DNA from: Candidatus Thiodiazotropha sp. (ex Codakia rugifera) | GTDB taxonomy: Bacteria; Pseudomonadota; Gammaproteobacteria; Chromatiales; Chromatiaceae | Direction of reading: 5' to 3' | Length of the DNA: 64,000 bases | NCBI GenBank assembly: GCA_025656675.1 | Contig: JAHXHN010000003.1 | Span: 124,001-188,000, forward strand | In this document: positions 1 through 9,225 of the stretch, one piece after another | Position numbering within the stretch: position 1 is the first letter of the stretch | Layout: each line of letters starts with the position of its first letter | Program-made: the position numbers and the translations under genes | The notes under the pieces: generated by a model | Seen by the model: only the letters and a program-made list of their open reading frames with translations | What the model was told of the DNA's origin: nothing | Database searches by the model: none

Positions 1-202
1 TGTACAGCGCAATCAGAAGCCGGGCGATCATGTTTATTGTCACAATTGTGCAGCTGAAGCTGTCATTGAAAAAACAAACGACAAAATCGAACTCACAGCA
101 ACCGGCCGAAAAGGTTCATCGAAAGAGCTCCAACCCAAGGTTGATTTTGATCTTATCGGCGAGTTCGTCACCACTTCCGCTTCGGCGCTTATAGTGCAAT
201 AG
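1..202 (+). CDS. 3' end of an unrecognised gene (partial)
   Basis: An open frame enters from the left edge (codons begin at base 2) and stops with TAG at 200-202, giving 66 C-terminal residues. A CHNC motif near residue 13-16 of the visible part could be half of a zinc ribbon or a redox pair; the rest is polar with no membrane segment. The stop lies 11 bases before the DUF3179 gene start, with an AGGGG Shine-Dalgarno overlapping the stop, so the two genes are probably cotranscribed. The family was not recognised and the N-terminus is outside the window. Confidence 0.55.
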   Translation, partial: VQRNQKPGDHVYCHNCAAEAVIEKTNDKIELTATGRKGSSKELQPKVDFDLIGEFVTTSASALIVQ

Positions 203-213
203 GGGTTAGCCAG

Positions 214-1161
214 ATGGCAATATCTATCGATTTTATAAAGCTTGTAATCACCGTTCTTTTCGGTGGCATGTTGCTCGGGCAGGCAGAGGCAAGGACATAT
301 ATAGGTGGGTTTGATGTAACCGATGCACAAGTCCCAATCGAGAACATATTACCTGGTGGACCGCCTAAAGACGGTATTCCATCGATTGATAAACCTCGCT
401 TTGTAGCCGCTAACAAGGCTCAATTCCTCGATCCTGAAGACCGTGTACTTGGTTTAGCCTACAATGGACAGGTCAAAGCCTATCCCATTTCCATTTTGAA
501 CTGGCATGAGATTGTCAATGATCGCTTTGGAAATGAACGTGTGACTGTCACCTTCTGCCCATTGTGTGGCACAGGTATCGCATTCAAGGCGAAGCTGGAT
601 AACAAGCCGTTGTTATTCGGTGTCTCCGGGTTGCTCTACAACAGTGACATGCTGCTGTATGACAGAACGACAGAATCGCTGTGGTCGCAGATAAAAAGAG
701 AGGCGATCACTGGTAAACACAAAGGAAGACGCCTCACCCCCATCGCCTTACAACATACGACCTGGTCAGATTGGCAACAGCAATATCCTGCAACTAAGGT
801 ACTATCGCAAGATACGGGCTTTTCACGTAATTACCAACGCTCACCCTATCAAGGCTACGAGACAAGCCGTTCAATCTATTTTCCCGTGGAATTTGCATCC
901 AAAGGCTATCATCCAAAAGAACGGGTATTGGGGCTGGAGATCGGAGGTGTGAGTAAAGCCTACCCCTTTGCGGAACTATCCAAAACAACCGGGTTGATCA
1001 AAGAGAATGTGGCTGGTAAAGAGGTCGTTATTCATTACGATGTCGATAATCAAACCGCCAGCGTAAGTGATGGTAACGGCAACACAATACACTCTGTAAT
1101 CGCTTTCTGGTTTGCATGGTATACATTTTATCCTGATACAGCGCTGTTCCAGGTTGAATGA
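214..1161 (+). CDS. DUF3179 domain-containing protein
   Basis: The 315-residue protein has an N-terminal hydrophobic signal (residues about 6-26, ending near QAEA), so it is probably periplasmic. The body matches the DUF3179 family as I know it: conserved LGLAYNGQVKAYPI and ILNWHEIVND segments, then the cysteine motif FCPLCGTG (Cys115 and Cys118), then a second half repeating the VLGLEIGGVSKAYPF theme. Some family members use selenocysteine near this motif; here both positions are ordinary TGC/TGT cysteines. The biochemical role of the family is not established. A good ribosome site (AGGGG) precedes the ATG. It follows a partial gene at 11 bases and converges on the SleB-type hydrolase gene. 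Confidence 0.85.
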   Translation: MAISIDFIKLVITVLFGGMLLGQAEARTYIGGFDVTDAQVPIENILPGGPPKDGIPSIDKPRFVAANKAQFLDPEDRVLGLAYNGQVKAYPISILNWHEIVNDRFGNERVTVTFCPLCGTGIAFKAKLDNKPLLFGVSGLLYNSDMLLYDRTTESLWSQIKREAITGKHKGRRLTPIALQHTTWSDWQQQYPATKVLSQDTGFSRNYQRSPYQGYETSRSIYFPVEFASKGYHPKERVLGLEIGGVSKAYPFAELSKTTGLIKENVAGKEVVIHYDVDNQTASVSDGNGNTIHSVIAFWFAWYTFYPDTALFQVE

Positions 1162-1185
1162 CGAATTCTATCGATGCAGGCTTAA

Positions 1186-1827
1186 CTACAAGGTGGATGC
1201 CGTATTCAAGGCATAAGCCGTCTGCTTTCTACCCAGATAAAAGTAGTGCATACCAATTTTCTTGCCCAACCTGAGCGTTGTGCTCCAATCCGGATTGACA
1301 TAATCAGCATGATACCAAAGGGCTCCCCCCGTAGGGTCATTGGAATGACCCATATAGATTTCATAAGCCAGCTGTAAGGACTTTAACCAGGCGGTACGAT
1401 TCGTTGGCTGATCTGACCGTCCGTCACACCACCAGGAAAACTGGCAACGATTTCTTTTTTTCTCACCCCCCTGCCTGACAACACGACAGATCGAATCAGG
1501 ATATCGGGTGTGTGCAACTCGATTCATGACCACATGCCCAACTGCCTGCTGCCCCTGTTCAGATTCACTCCGTGCTTCAAAATAGATATTCAATGCCAGA
1601 CAATGGATCTCTTCTGACACCTCCACTGCCTGATGGTAGTACGATAAATATTGCCAGGGCTTTGTGCCCGCATTTTCTACCCTGCTACGGGTTGTCTGAT
1701 TGTTGTTGTATTGAAGGAGAGAGAGCTCATCAGCCGACCCATTGCCTGTCATACCGCAACCAAGGGCCACTACCAGCAAGTAAACCGAGTGATATTGATG
1801 CGTTTTCCTGATGTTCTCTCTTTTCAT
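1186..1827 (-). CDS. cell wall hydrolase, SleB family
   Basis: This 213-residue protein has a signal-like hydrophobic stretch at residues 14-33. The catalytic domain starts near residue 73 with HCLALNIYFEARSE, in which Glu84 is the expected catalytic glutamate of the SleB/Hydrolase_2 lytic transglycosylase fold. It continues with GQQAVGHVVMNRV, the CQFSWWCDG block and ALWYHADYVNPDW, all typical of the family. It should cleave peptidoglycan in the periplasm. There is no LysM or other wall-binding module, so it is the short gammaproteobacterial form rather than a Bacillus spore enzyme. The gene stands alone, convergent with the DUF3179 gene 24 bases away. Confidence 0.88.
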   Translation of the reverse strand: MKRENIRKTHQYHSVYLLVVALGCGMTGNGSADELSLLQYNNNQTTRSRVENAGTKPWQYLSYYHQAVEVSEEIHCLALNIYFEARSESEQGQQAVGHVVMNRVAHTRYPDSICRVVRQGGEKKRNRCQFSWWCDGRSDQPTNRTAWLKSLQLAYEIYMGHSNDPTGGALWYHADYVNPDWSTTLRLGKKIGMHYFYLGRKQTAYALNTASTL

Positions 1828-2324
1828 TGTTATCGCTTTTAAAAACCCGACCTGCTTTTCGATTTTGACTGCATCAACATGTCAGGGTTTTTTCCACTGG
1901 TTGTTGTGATAGATCGTTTTATTTATCAGATGCATATCTTAAGCCATGAGGAGTCAAATACTTAACAATCAACAATATAGAAACTTTTTTTATAGTTAAT
2001 AATAGGTAGGGCCGTAAAATTATTCGACATATATGCTGAAAATTCAGTGCGTTGATGAGCGACCAGCCAAAGATCCTTAGCGCGAGTAAAGAGCTCTGCA
2101 CTGAACCTATACGATGGATTTGTACATTTAATGATGATGGGTTAGGTGACTTTGTGAATATTTCACCTTAAAAAAGTGAGCCAATCGTCTTGGCAAACAA
2201 GAAATAAATTCGCATACTGCAGGAAATTCGTTAATATATATCGTACAAGCGGTGCACTATAAAGACTTACAAACGATGCTCCCCCTTGTGCTGGGAATAA
2301 TAAACAGATCCAAGAGGAAAACTT
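1828..2324. other. intergenic region, about 500 bp, AT-rich
   Basis: This gap separates the divergent SleB-type and FecR-TPR genes and must hold both promoters. It is clearly AT-richer than its flanks. The only secure element is the ribosome site AAGAGGAAAA just before the ATG at 2325. No RNA gene, repeat or convincing terminator was seen. Confidence 0.4.
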
Positions 2325-5300
2325 ATGCAGCATTGCCTCAACATTTCAATGCTCGCGAAGTATTCATTGACCCTTCTAGTCTTGCTCATACCTGAGCATC
2401 TCTTAGCTGCAGAGTGTGAGCCTGTGGCTAGGTTGATTTCGCTGGAAGGTGCAGTCGAGACAAAAAGAGCTAGTGAAGAGACGTGGCACAGTGCAGCGCT
2501 CAAGCAGGGATTCTGTACAGGCGATACGCTCAGAACCGGCTACGACAGCAGGGCCGCAGTTCGTCTGACTAACGAAACCCTGTTACGACTGGATGGGGAT
2601 TCTGCCCTCACTTTTACCCATGTAGAGAAGAAGGCACGCTCTATCATTGACCTGCTGCTTGGGGCTGTGCACTTTATCAGCCGTACGCCGAAAAGCCTTG
2701 AAGTGAGAACGCCCTATGTCAACGCTTCGATAGAAGGTACAGAGTTTGTCGTACAGATCAAAGACAGTGCCACCGATGTAACGGTCTTTGAAGGGCTTGT
2801 GGTTGCCACTAACGCGGCTGGATCAATCGAACTGACAGCCAACCAGGCAGCTCACGCAACGAGCAATCAAGCACCGGTACGTATCGCCAAGGCCATACCC
2901 ATCGAGGCTGTCACCTGGGCGCTCTATTATCCGCCCTTACCCGAACAACCTGATGCCGCTGATACGCTGGCGCAACAGACGATCACTGCCATAGCCCAGA
3001 ATCGTATTGATGAGGCCGCTGAGCTGGCGAAGCAGGCTCTGGCAAATGATAGCCAGTCTGCCGCAGCCTATATGGCGCAATCCTATGTTAATCAAGCCCA
3101 GTTCAATATACCCGCCGCTTTGGCCAACAGTCAGAAAGCTGCTGAGCTGGCGCCGCAAAGTGCGCTGACTCAGGCTCGCCTGGCCGAGGTCTGGTTAATG
3201 ACCGGCAATACGAATTCCGCCCAACAGGCGGCAAATCAAGCTGTCGCCCTAGATCCCAAGCTCTCCCTCTCCCACACCGTGCTGGGTTTTGCATCCCTGC
3301 GAGAGGTCAACCTCGATGCGGCCATGGCTGCGTTCGAAGCAGCGATAAACCTTGATTCGGCTGCGCCCTTACCCCGATTGGGTCTGGGTCTGGTGAAGAT
3401 TCGCCAGGGAGCATTGCAGTCCGGTCGTGAAGAGATCGAAACAGCCGTCCTGCTCGATCCTGGTAATGCCCTGCTGCGCAGCTACATGGGCAAGGCCTAT
3501 TACGAAGAGAAGCGCAACGGCCTGGCATCTGAGCAATTTGCCCTGGCGAAAACCCTTGATCCGAATGATCCGACCGCCTGGTTTTATGATTCGATACTGT
3601 TGCAGTCCGATAACCGGCCTGTTGAAGCCCTGCAAGCGCAACAGCAGGCGATTGAACTGAATGATAATCGGGGTGTTTACCGGTCCCGACAACTTCTGGA
3701 TCAGGACGAGGCAGCGAGAAATACTGCTTCTGCTCGTATATATACTGATCTTGGGTTTGAAAAGATGGCAATCAATGAAGGTGCAAAGGCACTGACACAA
3801 GCACCTGAGAACTCTTCCGCCCACCGCTTTATGGCTGATATCAATGCCACTCAACCACAACGCAGCCTTGCAGTAGATAGTGATTTATTGCAATCTAAAT
3901 TACTTCAGCCACTTAATGCGCATACTCTAAGACCTCAGTTGAGTGACTTACAACTTGCTGATGGCCCGGCCAGATTCTCTTATAATGAATTTAATCCACT
4001 CTTTAATCAGTCAGGTCCTTCGTTATTAGTCGATGGCTTCGTTGCAGGAAACAATACCTGGGGAGAGGATATTATTGCTTCCTATTTAGATAGTCGTTTC
4101 AGTGTTAGCCTCGGGCAATTCCATTATGAAAGTGATGGCTTCCGAAAACTAGACTGGTTGGATAAAGATACTTTAACTGCGTTTGCACAAATTAATGTCA
4201 CACCTGACACCATGTTACAGATTGAATTATCTGAAGATAATCAAGAGAATGGCTATCTCAACCAGCATTTTTTTACTGACAGTTTTGCAATCCAAGATTT
4301 TACAGCTGATGCAGAACGTAAAAATACCCGATTAGGTATAAGACACCAACATTCTCCAGACTCAGTAATAATTGCTAATGTTCTTCATTCAGATAGCTCA
4401 ATTGATCAACAATTCGGCTTGGGATTTGAATCCTCTCATTCCCTTGCTGAGGAAAAAACAGATAACGGAGAATTACAATGGCTGAACACATATAAAGGTA
4501 TAAAAACAATATTCGGAGGAAGCAAAATAAAATTTGAATCAGACACATCTGAGGAATTCGGTTTTACAGTAGATAAAGACAAAACAAGATTCAAGCAAAA
4601 GTATGATCGTTTGTATTTGTATGCCTATTTACCAATAAAACAAGCCGTAAATGTCACAATTGGTGCTGGCTACACAACATTTGAAGAAACACTTAGCACA
4701 AGGATTATTTCACCGAATGGCGATGTAATTTCATTGCCCACTACAAAAATTGATGAAGACCAGATAAATCCAAAGCTTGGTATTTCATGGGATATATTGC
4801 CAAATACAACGGTAAGATTTTCAGCATTTCGTGAAGCAAGAAGATTTGATGATGACTCCACGCTTGAACCCACTCAAGTATCTGGATTTAACCAGATATA
4901 TAATGATTTTTCGAGTAATGTTATTGTTGACTCAAAGAGATATGGACTAGCCATTGATCACAAAATCAACTCATACCTCTTTACAGGTGCCTCTGTTTTA
5001 CATGCAGATCTTAAGTCAAGTGTACAAACCTTTAATGACCTAACATTTTCATTAGAGCAAAAGGCACTTGACACACAACAGAATCTAACAGAAGCCTATA
5101 TTTATTATATACCTAGTGAAAAACTGAATATTAAAATGGAATTGGACTATGAAGATTTTCAAGGTCAAAAAGAGGCTCTCCCACCCAACATTCTATCCTT
5201 AAAAACTTATCGTTTACCTGTTGGTATTAAATATCGTTACTCTGACAAATTAACGCTTGAAATGCTTGCCACATATTACGACCAAAAAGGTAAGTACCAA

Positions 5301-5561
5301 ATATTTAATGAATCATTTAACTTAACTGAAGTAGATGGTAATGACGATTTTTGGTTATTTGACAGCAGCATCACGTATAATTTACCTAAACGTGTTGGTA
5401 AAATATCCTTGGGTGTAAAGAATATATTTGATACTTCATTTAAATACGAAGATAGAATTAATAATTCTGCATTTGTATCTTCTAATAAAGATACAAACTT
5501 TTATGAACTCAGCCAGGAAAGAATAATATATGGGAAGTTTATCCTGCACTTCTCTAGTTAA
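2325..5561 (+). CDS. FecR-TPR-outer-membrane beta-barrel chimera
   Basis: The 1078-residue protein has three parts. After a signal peptide (residues 9-29, LLVLLIPEHLLAA) comes a FecR-like domain (about 36-165) with LEGAVETKR, TGYDSRAAVRL and the ASIEGTEFVV signature. TPR repeats occupy about 205-500. From about residue 550 a long region rich in alternating polar and aromatic strands ends in KFILHFSS; it resembles a TonB-receptor-like barrel, but no plug domain or TonB box is visible. Base composition drops sharply to AT-rich from about 3870 (residue 515), at the TPR-barrel junction. A FecR domain linked to a barrel suggests a sensor or scaffold at the outer membrane rather than an iron transporter; that is inference. 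The small lipoprotein gene follows 77 bases later and shares the AT-rich composition. Confidence 0.75.
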   Translation: MQHCLNISMLAKYSLTLLVLLIPEHLLAAECEPVARLISLEGAVETKRASEETWHSAALKQGFCTGDTLRTGYDSRAAVRLTNETLLRLDGDSALTFTHVEKKARSIIDLLLGAVHFISRTPKSLEVRTPYVNASIEGTEFVVQIKDSATDVTVFEGLVVATNAAGSIELTANQAAHATSNQAPVRIAKAIPIEAVTWALYYPPLPEQPDAADTLAQQTITAIAQNRIDEAAELAKQALANDSQSAAAYMAQSYVNQAQFNIPAALANSQKAAELAPQSALTQARLAEVWLMTGNTNSAQQAANQAVALDPKLSLSHTVLGFASLREVNLDAAMAAFEAAINLDSAAPLPRLGLGLVKIRQGALQSGREEIETAVLLDPGNALLRSYMGKAYYEEKRNGLASEQFALAKTLDPNDPTAWFYDSILLQSDNRPVEALQAQQQAIELNDNRGVYRSRQLLDQDEAARNTASARIYTDLGFEKMAINEGAKALTQAPENSSAHRFMADINATQPQRSLAVDSDLLQSKLLQPLNAHTLRPQLSDLQLADGPARFSYNEFNPLFNQSGPSLLVDGFVAGNNTWGEDIIASYLDSRFSVSLGQFHYESDGFRKLDWLDKDTLTAFAQINVTPDTMLQIELSEDNQENGYLNQHFFTDSFAIQDFTADAERKNTRLGIRHQHSPDSVIIANVLHSDSSIDQQFGLGFESSHSLAEEKTDNGELQWLNTYKGIKTIFGGSKIKFESDTSEEFGFTVDKDKTRFKQKYDRLYLYAYLPIKQAVNVTIGAGYTTFEETLSTRIISPNGDVISLPTTKIDEDQINPKLGISWDILPNTTVRFSAFREARRFDDDSTLEPTQVSGFNQIYNDFSSNVIVDSKRYGLAIDHKINSYLFTGASVLHADLKSSVQTFNDLTFSLEQKALDTQQNLTEAYIYYIPSEKLNIKMELDYEDFQGQKEALPPNILSLKTYRLPVGIKYRYSDKLTLEMLATYYDQKGKYQIFNESFNLTEVDGNDDFWLFDSSITYNLPKRVGKISLGVKNIFDTSFKYEDRINNSAFVSSNKDTNFYELSQERIIYGKFILHFSS

Positions 5562-5638
5562 ATCATTATTCTCCAATTCATTATTTATTAAATTGATTTA
5601 ATCTAACCATCACCAATAACCATCATAGGAGAACTAAG

Positions 5639-5953
5639 ATGAATCATGTAAAAATTCTATTGATAACAATATTGTTATTTCCTTTAGCTTCTTGTGCTCA
5701 AAAAACCATGCCAGTTAAACCAGGCAATTACGATAGTAATGTATTCTATAGCATTGATAAGGAAGGTGCTGTTTCTGCAGTCGATGCAAAAGGAAATATG
5801 GTTCCACTTGAAAGAGTAGAAATCCCATTTAAACATAATATTACTGAGATAAAGAGTATAGAACAGATTACCATCCTTGAATTACAAGGATCTCATTTTA
5901 GATTAATATGTACTTCATCACATCGTTGTTACTATCAGAGGCTACCTCACTGA
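5639..5953 (+). CDS. small putative lipoprotein
   Basis: The protein has 104 residues. The N-terminus KILLITILLFPLASC is a standard lipoprotein signal with lipobox LASC (Cys19), so it is probably anchored in the outer or inner membrane. The remaining 85 residues contain no recognised domain; two cysteines near the C-terminus (LICTSSHRC) could form a disulfide. The ribosome site TAGGAGAACT is strong. It lies 77 bases behind the FecR-TPR-barrel gene, shares its AT-rich composition and is probably its operon partner. Confidence 0.65.
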   Translation: MNHVKILLITILLFPLASCAQKTMPVKPGNYDSNVFYSIDKEGAVSAVDAKGNMVPLERVEIPFKHNITEIKSIEQITILELQGSHFRLICTSSHRCYYQRLPH

Positions 5954-6377
5954 GCTTGCTATAAATGGTTGGGGAATCGAGAGGAGCCATTGATATATAG
6001 CAACTCATTTATCGGCATTCAATATGGGGAGTCAAAGGGGCAAGTATTGCATTCTACAAGCAACCCTTAATCTAATCGAGTAAATAGACGGCTATCATCT
6101 TTATAAACAGTACCATTGTTCACCAATGGATATTGCCTACCTTGTTCATTGTCAAGACTCACCTAAGATTGCATTAAAAAATACTAACTTCAAACAGGGA
6201 TGTTTGGAGGACTCTCAGTGCTGCAGATATTACAAATGTTCTCCTTTTTTCAATATTAACAGCATGGAGTGATGAATTTTCGATTATTTACATTCACTTT
6301 TAGACTATTCACCAACATAGGTTTCTTCACTTGAGCCTATTAAGGAACAATAGATCCGTATAGGGGAGTTGTTCGCT
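5954..6377. other. intergenic region, about 420 bp
   Basis: This AT-rich stretch lies between two convergent genes. Reading all frames gave only short fragments broken by stops and no recognisable degraded gene. No clear hairpin terminator was found. Confidence 0.4.
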
Positions 6378-7538
6378 TTATCGTGGCTCAGCAACAACGA
6401 GCGGCACAAGCAACTCATCACCACTCAACCCACCATGCACCCCCACCAGTTCATAACGCCTCTCCTGTGCCAACCAATCCTTGATAGTGTAGTTCGACTG
6501 CATTAGCAGCAGCCGATCGCCTATACGCTGTATCAATTGAGGATGCGGCTCACCCAAACCGAACCAACTGTTCTCGATCAGTTCGGTGGCTGTATAGACT
6601 GCTGCCTGCTCTGCCAATTCGCTTTTCACATAATCATCAAAGGCATTTTCACAACCGGGACGCAGATAGCAGTAGGCAGCACGCGGTTCTCCACAGAGTG
6701 GCAGACTGAGCAGACTGAGCAGTTCCGGATGATCGTCGAGGCAGAGTCTGTCTGATGGTTTGGTATCGATCTGACCGTGATCGGCACAGATGATAAGCAG
6801 GCTGTCCGTGCCACGACAACGTTGCTGCAGATCGTTGAAGGCCTGATCTAGCTCCAACAGGTGCTGCCGCGCCGCTTCACTCCAGATACCATACTGATGT
6901 CCGATGTTATCCAGATCCGGCCAGTAGGCATACAGGTATCTCTTACCCTTGTTGTGCAGGGTATCAACAATCTGATCGGTCAGATCCGACAGATGACTGT
7001 GGCTCAGCAGACGGGACTTTCCCAGATGAGCCAGATTGAAATCCGATTGGGCAATAGGCTTGGGTGAGAGTGTGACACTCTCTACATCAATCCGGTCGGA
7101 AAAAGCGCGATGTCCCAGCAAGGCCCGGGTATCGATGCCGGCCTGCCTCAATCCGACACCGCCATATCTTGCCCTTCCCGGCAATACGGCCAGCAGTGCC
7201 CCCAGTTCCCTGAAGTAGATGTGCCAACCTGTGAGGCCATGCTGCTGAGGCGCCTCACCCGTGAGAAAGGTGGTGACTGCAGATGCAGTCGTGGGAGGGA
7301 ACACCGAGGTCATACTACCTTTTAGATGGGCATTCAGATGGCTTGCTTCAGGGTGGGCCTGAAGGTAGTTCATGCCTAGCCCATCCACAACCCAGAGTAC
7401 AATCTGACGGTACTCACCGATCCGCTCCGATGTGAGAGAATCGAGCTGTCGATAAGCATGCTTCGAACCGCCCATGGCCTCCTGCAACGAGGCCATCAAA
7501 TTGACAATACTGCCACCACTGTAGTCAGGAAGACGCAT
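6378..7538 (-). CDS. alkaline-phosphatase-superfamily phosphodiesterase/nucleotide pyrophosphatase
   Basis: This 386-residue protein has the metal-site pattern of the type I phosphodiesterase/nucleotide pyrophosphatase branch of the alkaline phosphatase superfamily. It shows WVVDGLG (Asp52), FPPTTASA with the nucleophile threonine near residue 83-84, YWPDLDNIGHQYG (Asp and His ligands) and CADHGQID (Asp and His ligands). No signal peptide is visible, so it is probably cytoplasmic. The substrate cannot be told from sequence; nucleotide or phosphodiester compounds are likely. It is divergently arranged with the Ser/Thr kinase gene, leaving about 105 bases between the ATG at 7538 and the proposed kinase start. 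Confidence 0.8.
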   Translation of the reverse strand: MRLPDYSGGSIVNLMASLQEAMGGSKHAYRQLDSLTSERIGEYRQIVLWVVDGLGMNYLQAHPEASHLNAHLKGSMTSVFPPTTASAVTTFLTGEAPQQHGLTGWHIYFRELGALLAVLPGRARYGGVGLRQAGIDTRALLGHRAFSDRIDVESVTLSPKPIAQSDFNLAHLGKSRLLSHSHLSDLTDQIVDTLHNKGKRYLYAYWPDLDNIGHQYGIWSEAARQHLLELDQAFNDLQQRCRGTDSLLIICADHGQIDTKPSDRLCLDDHPELLSLLSLPLCGEPRAAYCYLRPGCENAFDDYVKSELAEQAAVYTATELIENSWFGLGEPHPQLIQRIGDRLLLMQSNYTIKDWLAQERRYELVGVHGGLSGDELLVPLVVAEPR

Positions 7539-7643
7539 GAGTCATTGTTACCCATAAAGGTGATACATCGTGATTCATTGTACATTTTTCGGTATTCTCT
7601 AAAACCATACGTTTGTGGGTTGTCTACTGAGGGTTCCAGGCTT

Positions 7644-9122
7644 GTGGCTACAAAAGATGATGATCGTCCTGCATCCATAGATGAAGCGACAAGACTGGCC
7701 ACCACCAAGGGCTTGGATAATCCGCCTGATGTTGATTCGACCGATCCGATTACAGACTCGGTGCGATCCCCCACCGAGGCATTGACCGCAATATCAGAGG
7801 AGATAGCCAACTCAACATCAGCGGCTGTCACGGTCGGCTCGATGCTGAAAAACCGCTTTGTACTCGAGGAGATGCTGGGACGCGGTGGTATGGGCGTTGT
7901 CTATAAGGCACGGGATCAGCGAAAGGTCGAGGCGATGGATAGGGAACCCTATATCGCCGTCAAGGTGCTATCGAAGGATTTCCAGGCCAATCCCGACTCC
8001 TTCATTGCTCTGCAGCGAGAGAGTAAAAAAGCGCAACAGCTGGCTCATCCCAATATCGTCACCGTCTACGATTTTGACCGAGACGGTCCAAATGTCTTCA
8101 TGACCATGGAATTATTGGAGGGTGAGCCGCTCGATCAGCTGATCCGACGACTTCGCCCTGGAACCTTGCCCACCGAACAAGCCCTTTCGATCATTCAACA
8201 GATGAGTCGTGCACTGGCCTATGCCCACTCGGAAAAGATCGTTCACTCCGACTTTAAACCGGGAAATATCTTTCTGACCTCAAAAGATGTCGTAAAAGTG
8301 GTCGATTTCGGTATCGCACGTGCGGCAAAGGGCTCTGACCGGGTTGTTGAGGATGCAACGGTATTTGATCCGGGTTCCCTCGGTGCACTGACCCCGACCT
8401 ATGCAAGTTGCGAAATGCTCGAATCCGGGGAGCCGGATCCTCGTGATGATGTCTATGGTCTGGCCGTCGTTGCCTATGAACTGCTTGTCGGGAGGCACCC
8501 ATTCGATCGTAAACCGGCCACTTATGCACGGGATCTGGAGCTAAAACCGAAACGCCCCAAGGAGTTATCCAAAGAGATCTGGAATGCTATCTCCCATGCC
8601 CTGGAGTTCGAACGGGAAAAACGTACTGCCGATGCAACCCAGTTCCTCAAGGAGATGGCCGGGCCTCGTACCGGACGGGACAAGGTACGACCCAAATGGC
8701 TGATTCCACTTATTGCGTCTGCGTCGCTCGCCCTGATTGTTATAGTTGGCTCACTGATTATTTCTGGTCAAAACAACGGCGTTCAACCGGAAGGTGTTCT
8801 TGAAGAGACTTCTACCCTTGATCCTGATCTACGAGATAGAGTGGAAAATCTACTTGAGGTGGCGGAGGTACATATGATGGTTGGCCGTATGCTCGAGCCA
8901 CCCGGCAGCAGTGCCTACGATGCCTATCAACAAGTGCTGGTCATGCATCAGCGCAACAAACAGGCCAATCAGGGTCTGCAACAGCTAGGCGATCAAATTG
9001 AAGCGCGTGTCAGAGAGGCGATACAGGCGGGTAAGCTTGAAGCTGGACAAAAGCTGTTGGATAAGGCGCTTGATGCCCTCCCCCAACACCAGGGATTAAT
9101 TGAACTGCAGCAAGAATTGTAA
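7644..9122 (+). CDS. membrane-anchored Ser/Thr protein kinase (PpkA-like)
   Basis: I place the start at GTG 7644, which leaves 492 residues, follows a GAGGG site and avoids overlap with the divergent phosphatase gene; the frame is open upstream to 7458. The kinase domain has the glycine loop LGRGGMGVVYKA, the lysine in IAVKVL, the catalytic loop HSDFKPGN (an HxD variant with Ser in place of Arg) and the DFG in VVDFGIARA. A single membrane helix (WLIPLIASASLALIVIVGSL) follows, then a C-terminal helical, TPR-like extracytoplasmic part. This architecture fits bacterial Hanks-type receptor kinases. The T6SS cluster has Fha and a PP2C phosphatase but no kinase, so this gene may supply the PpkA function; that link is inference. 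Confidence 0.85.
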   Translation: MATKDDDRPASIDEATRLATTKGLDNPPDVDSTDPITDSVRSPTEALTAISEEIANSTSAAVTVGSMLKNRFVLEEMLGRGGMGVVYKARDQRKVEAMDREPYIAVKVLSKDFQANPDSFIALQRESKKAQQLAHPNIVTVYDFDRDGPNVFMTMELLEGEPLDQLIRRLRPGTLPTEQALSIIQQMSRALAYAHSEKIVHSDFKPGNIFLTSKDVVKVVDFGIARAAKGSDRVVEDATVFDPGSLGALTPTYASCEMLESGEPDPRDDVYGLAVVAYELLVGRHPFDRKPATYARDLELKPKRPKELSKEIWNAISHALEFEREKRTADATQFLKEMAGPRTGRDKVRPKWLIPLIASASLALIVIVGSLIISGQNNGVQPEGVLEETSTLDPDLRDRVENLLEVAEVHMMVGRMLEPPGSSAYDAYQQVLVMHQRNKQANQGLQQLGDQIEARVREAIQAGKLEAGQKLLDKALDALPQHQGLIELQQEL

Positions 9123-9171
9123 GACCGGTCACAAGAACAAACTGCCATTTAGAGAGGATTCTTCGGGAAAT

Positions 9172-9188
9172 GCAGGGTGCAGCCCTGC
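9172..9188. terminator. possible bidirectional terminator hairpin between convergent genes
   Basis: A six-base-pair stem (GCAGGG/CCCTGC) with a five-base loop lies between the convergent kinase and hydrolase genes. No T-run follows it immediately, so it is a weak candidate; a TTTTT run appears only about 35 bases further on the plus strand. Confidence 0.3.
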
Positions 9189-9225
9189 GGCACTGTACAT
9201 CGCTGTGGGTGTGTGGTTTTTAACC

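Noticed and set aside
7458-7643. Upstream extension of the kinase gene
   Set aside because: It overlaps the divergent phosphatase gene start, lacks family similarity and a GTG with a ribosome site exists at 7644.
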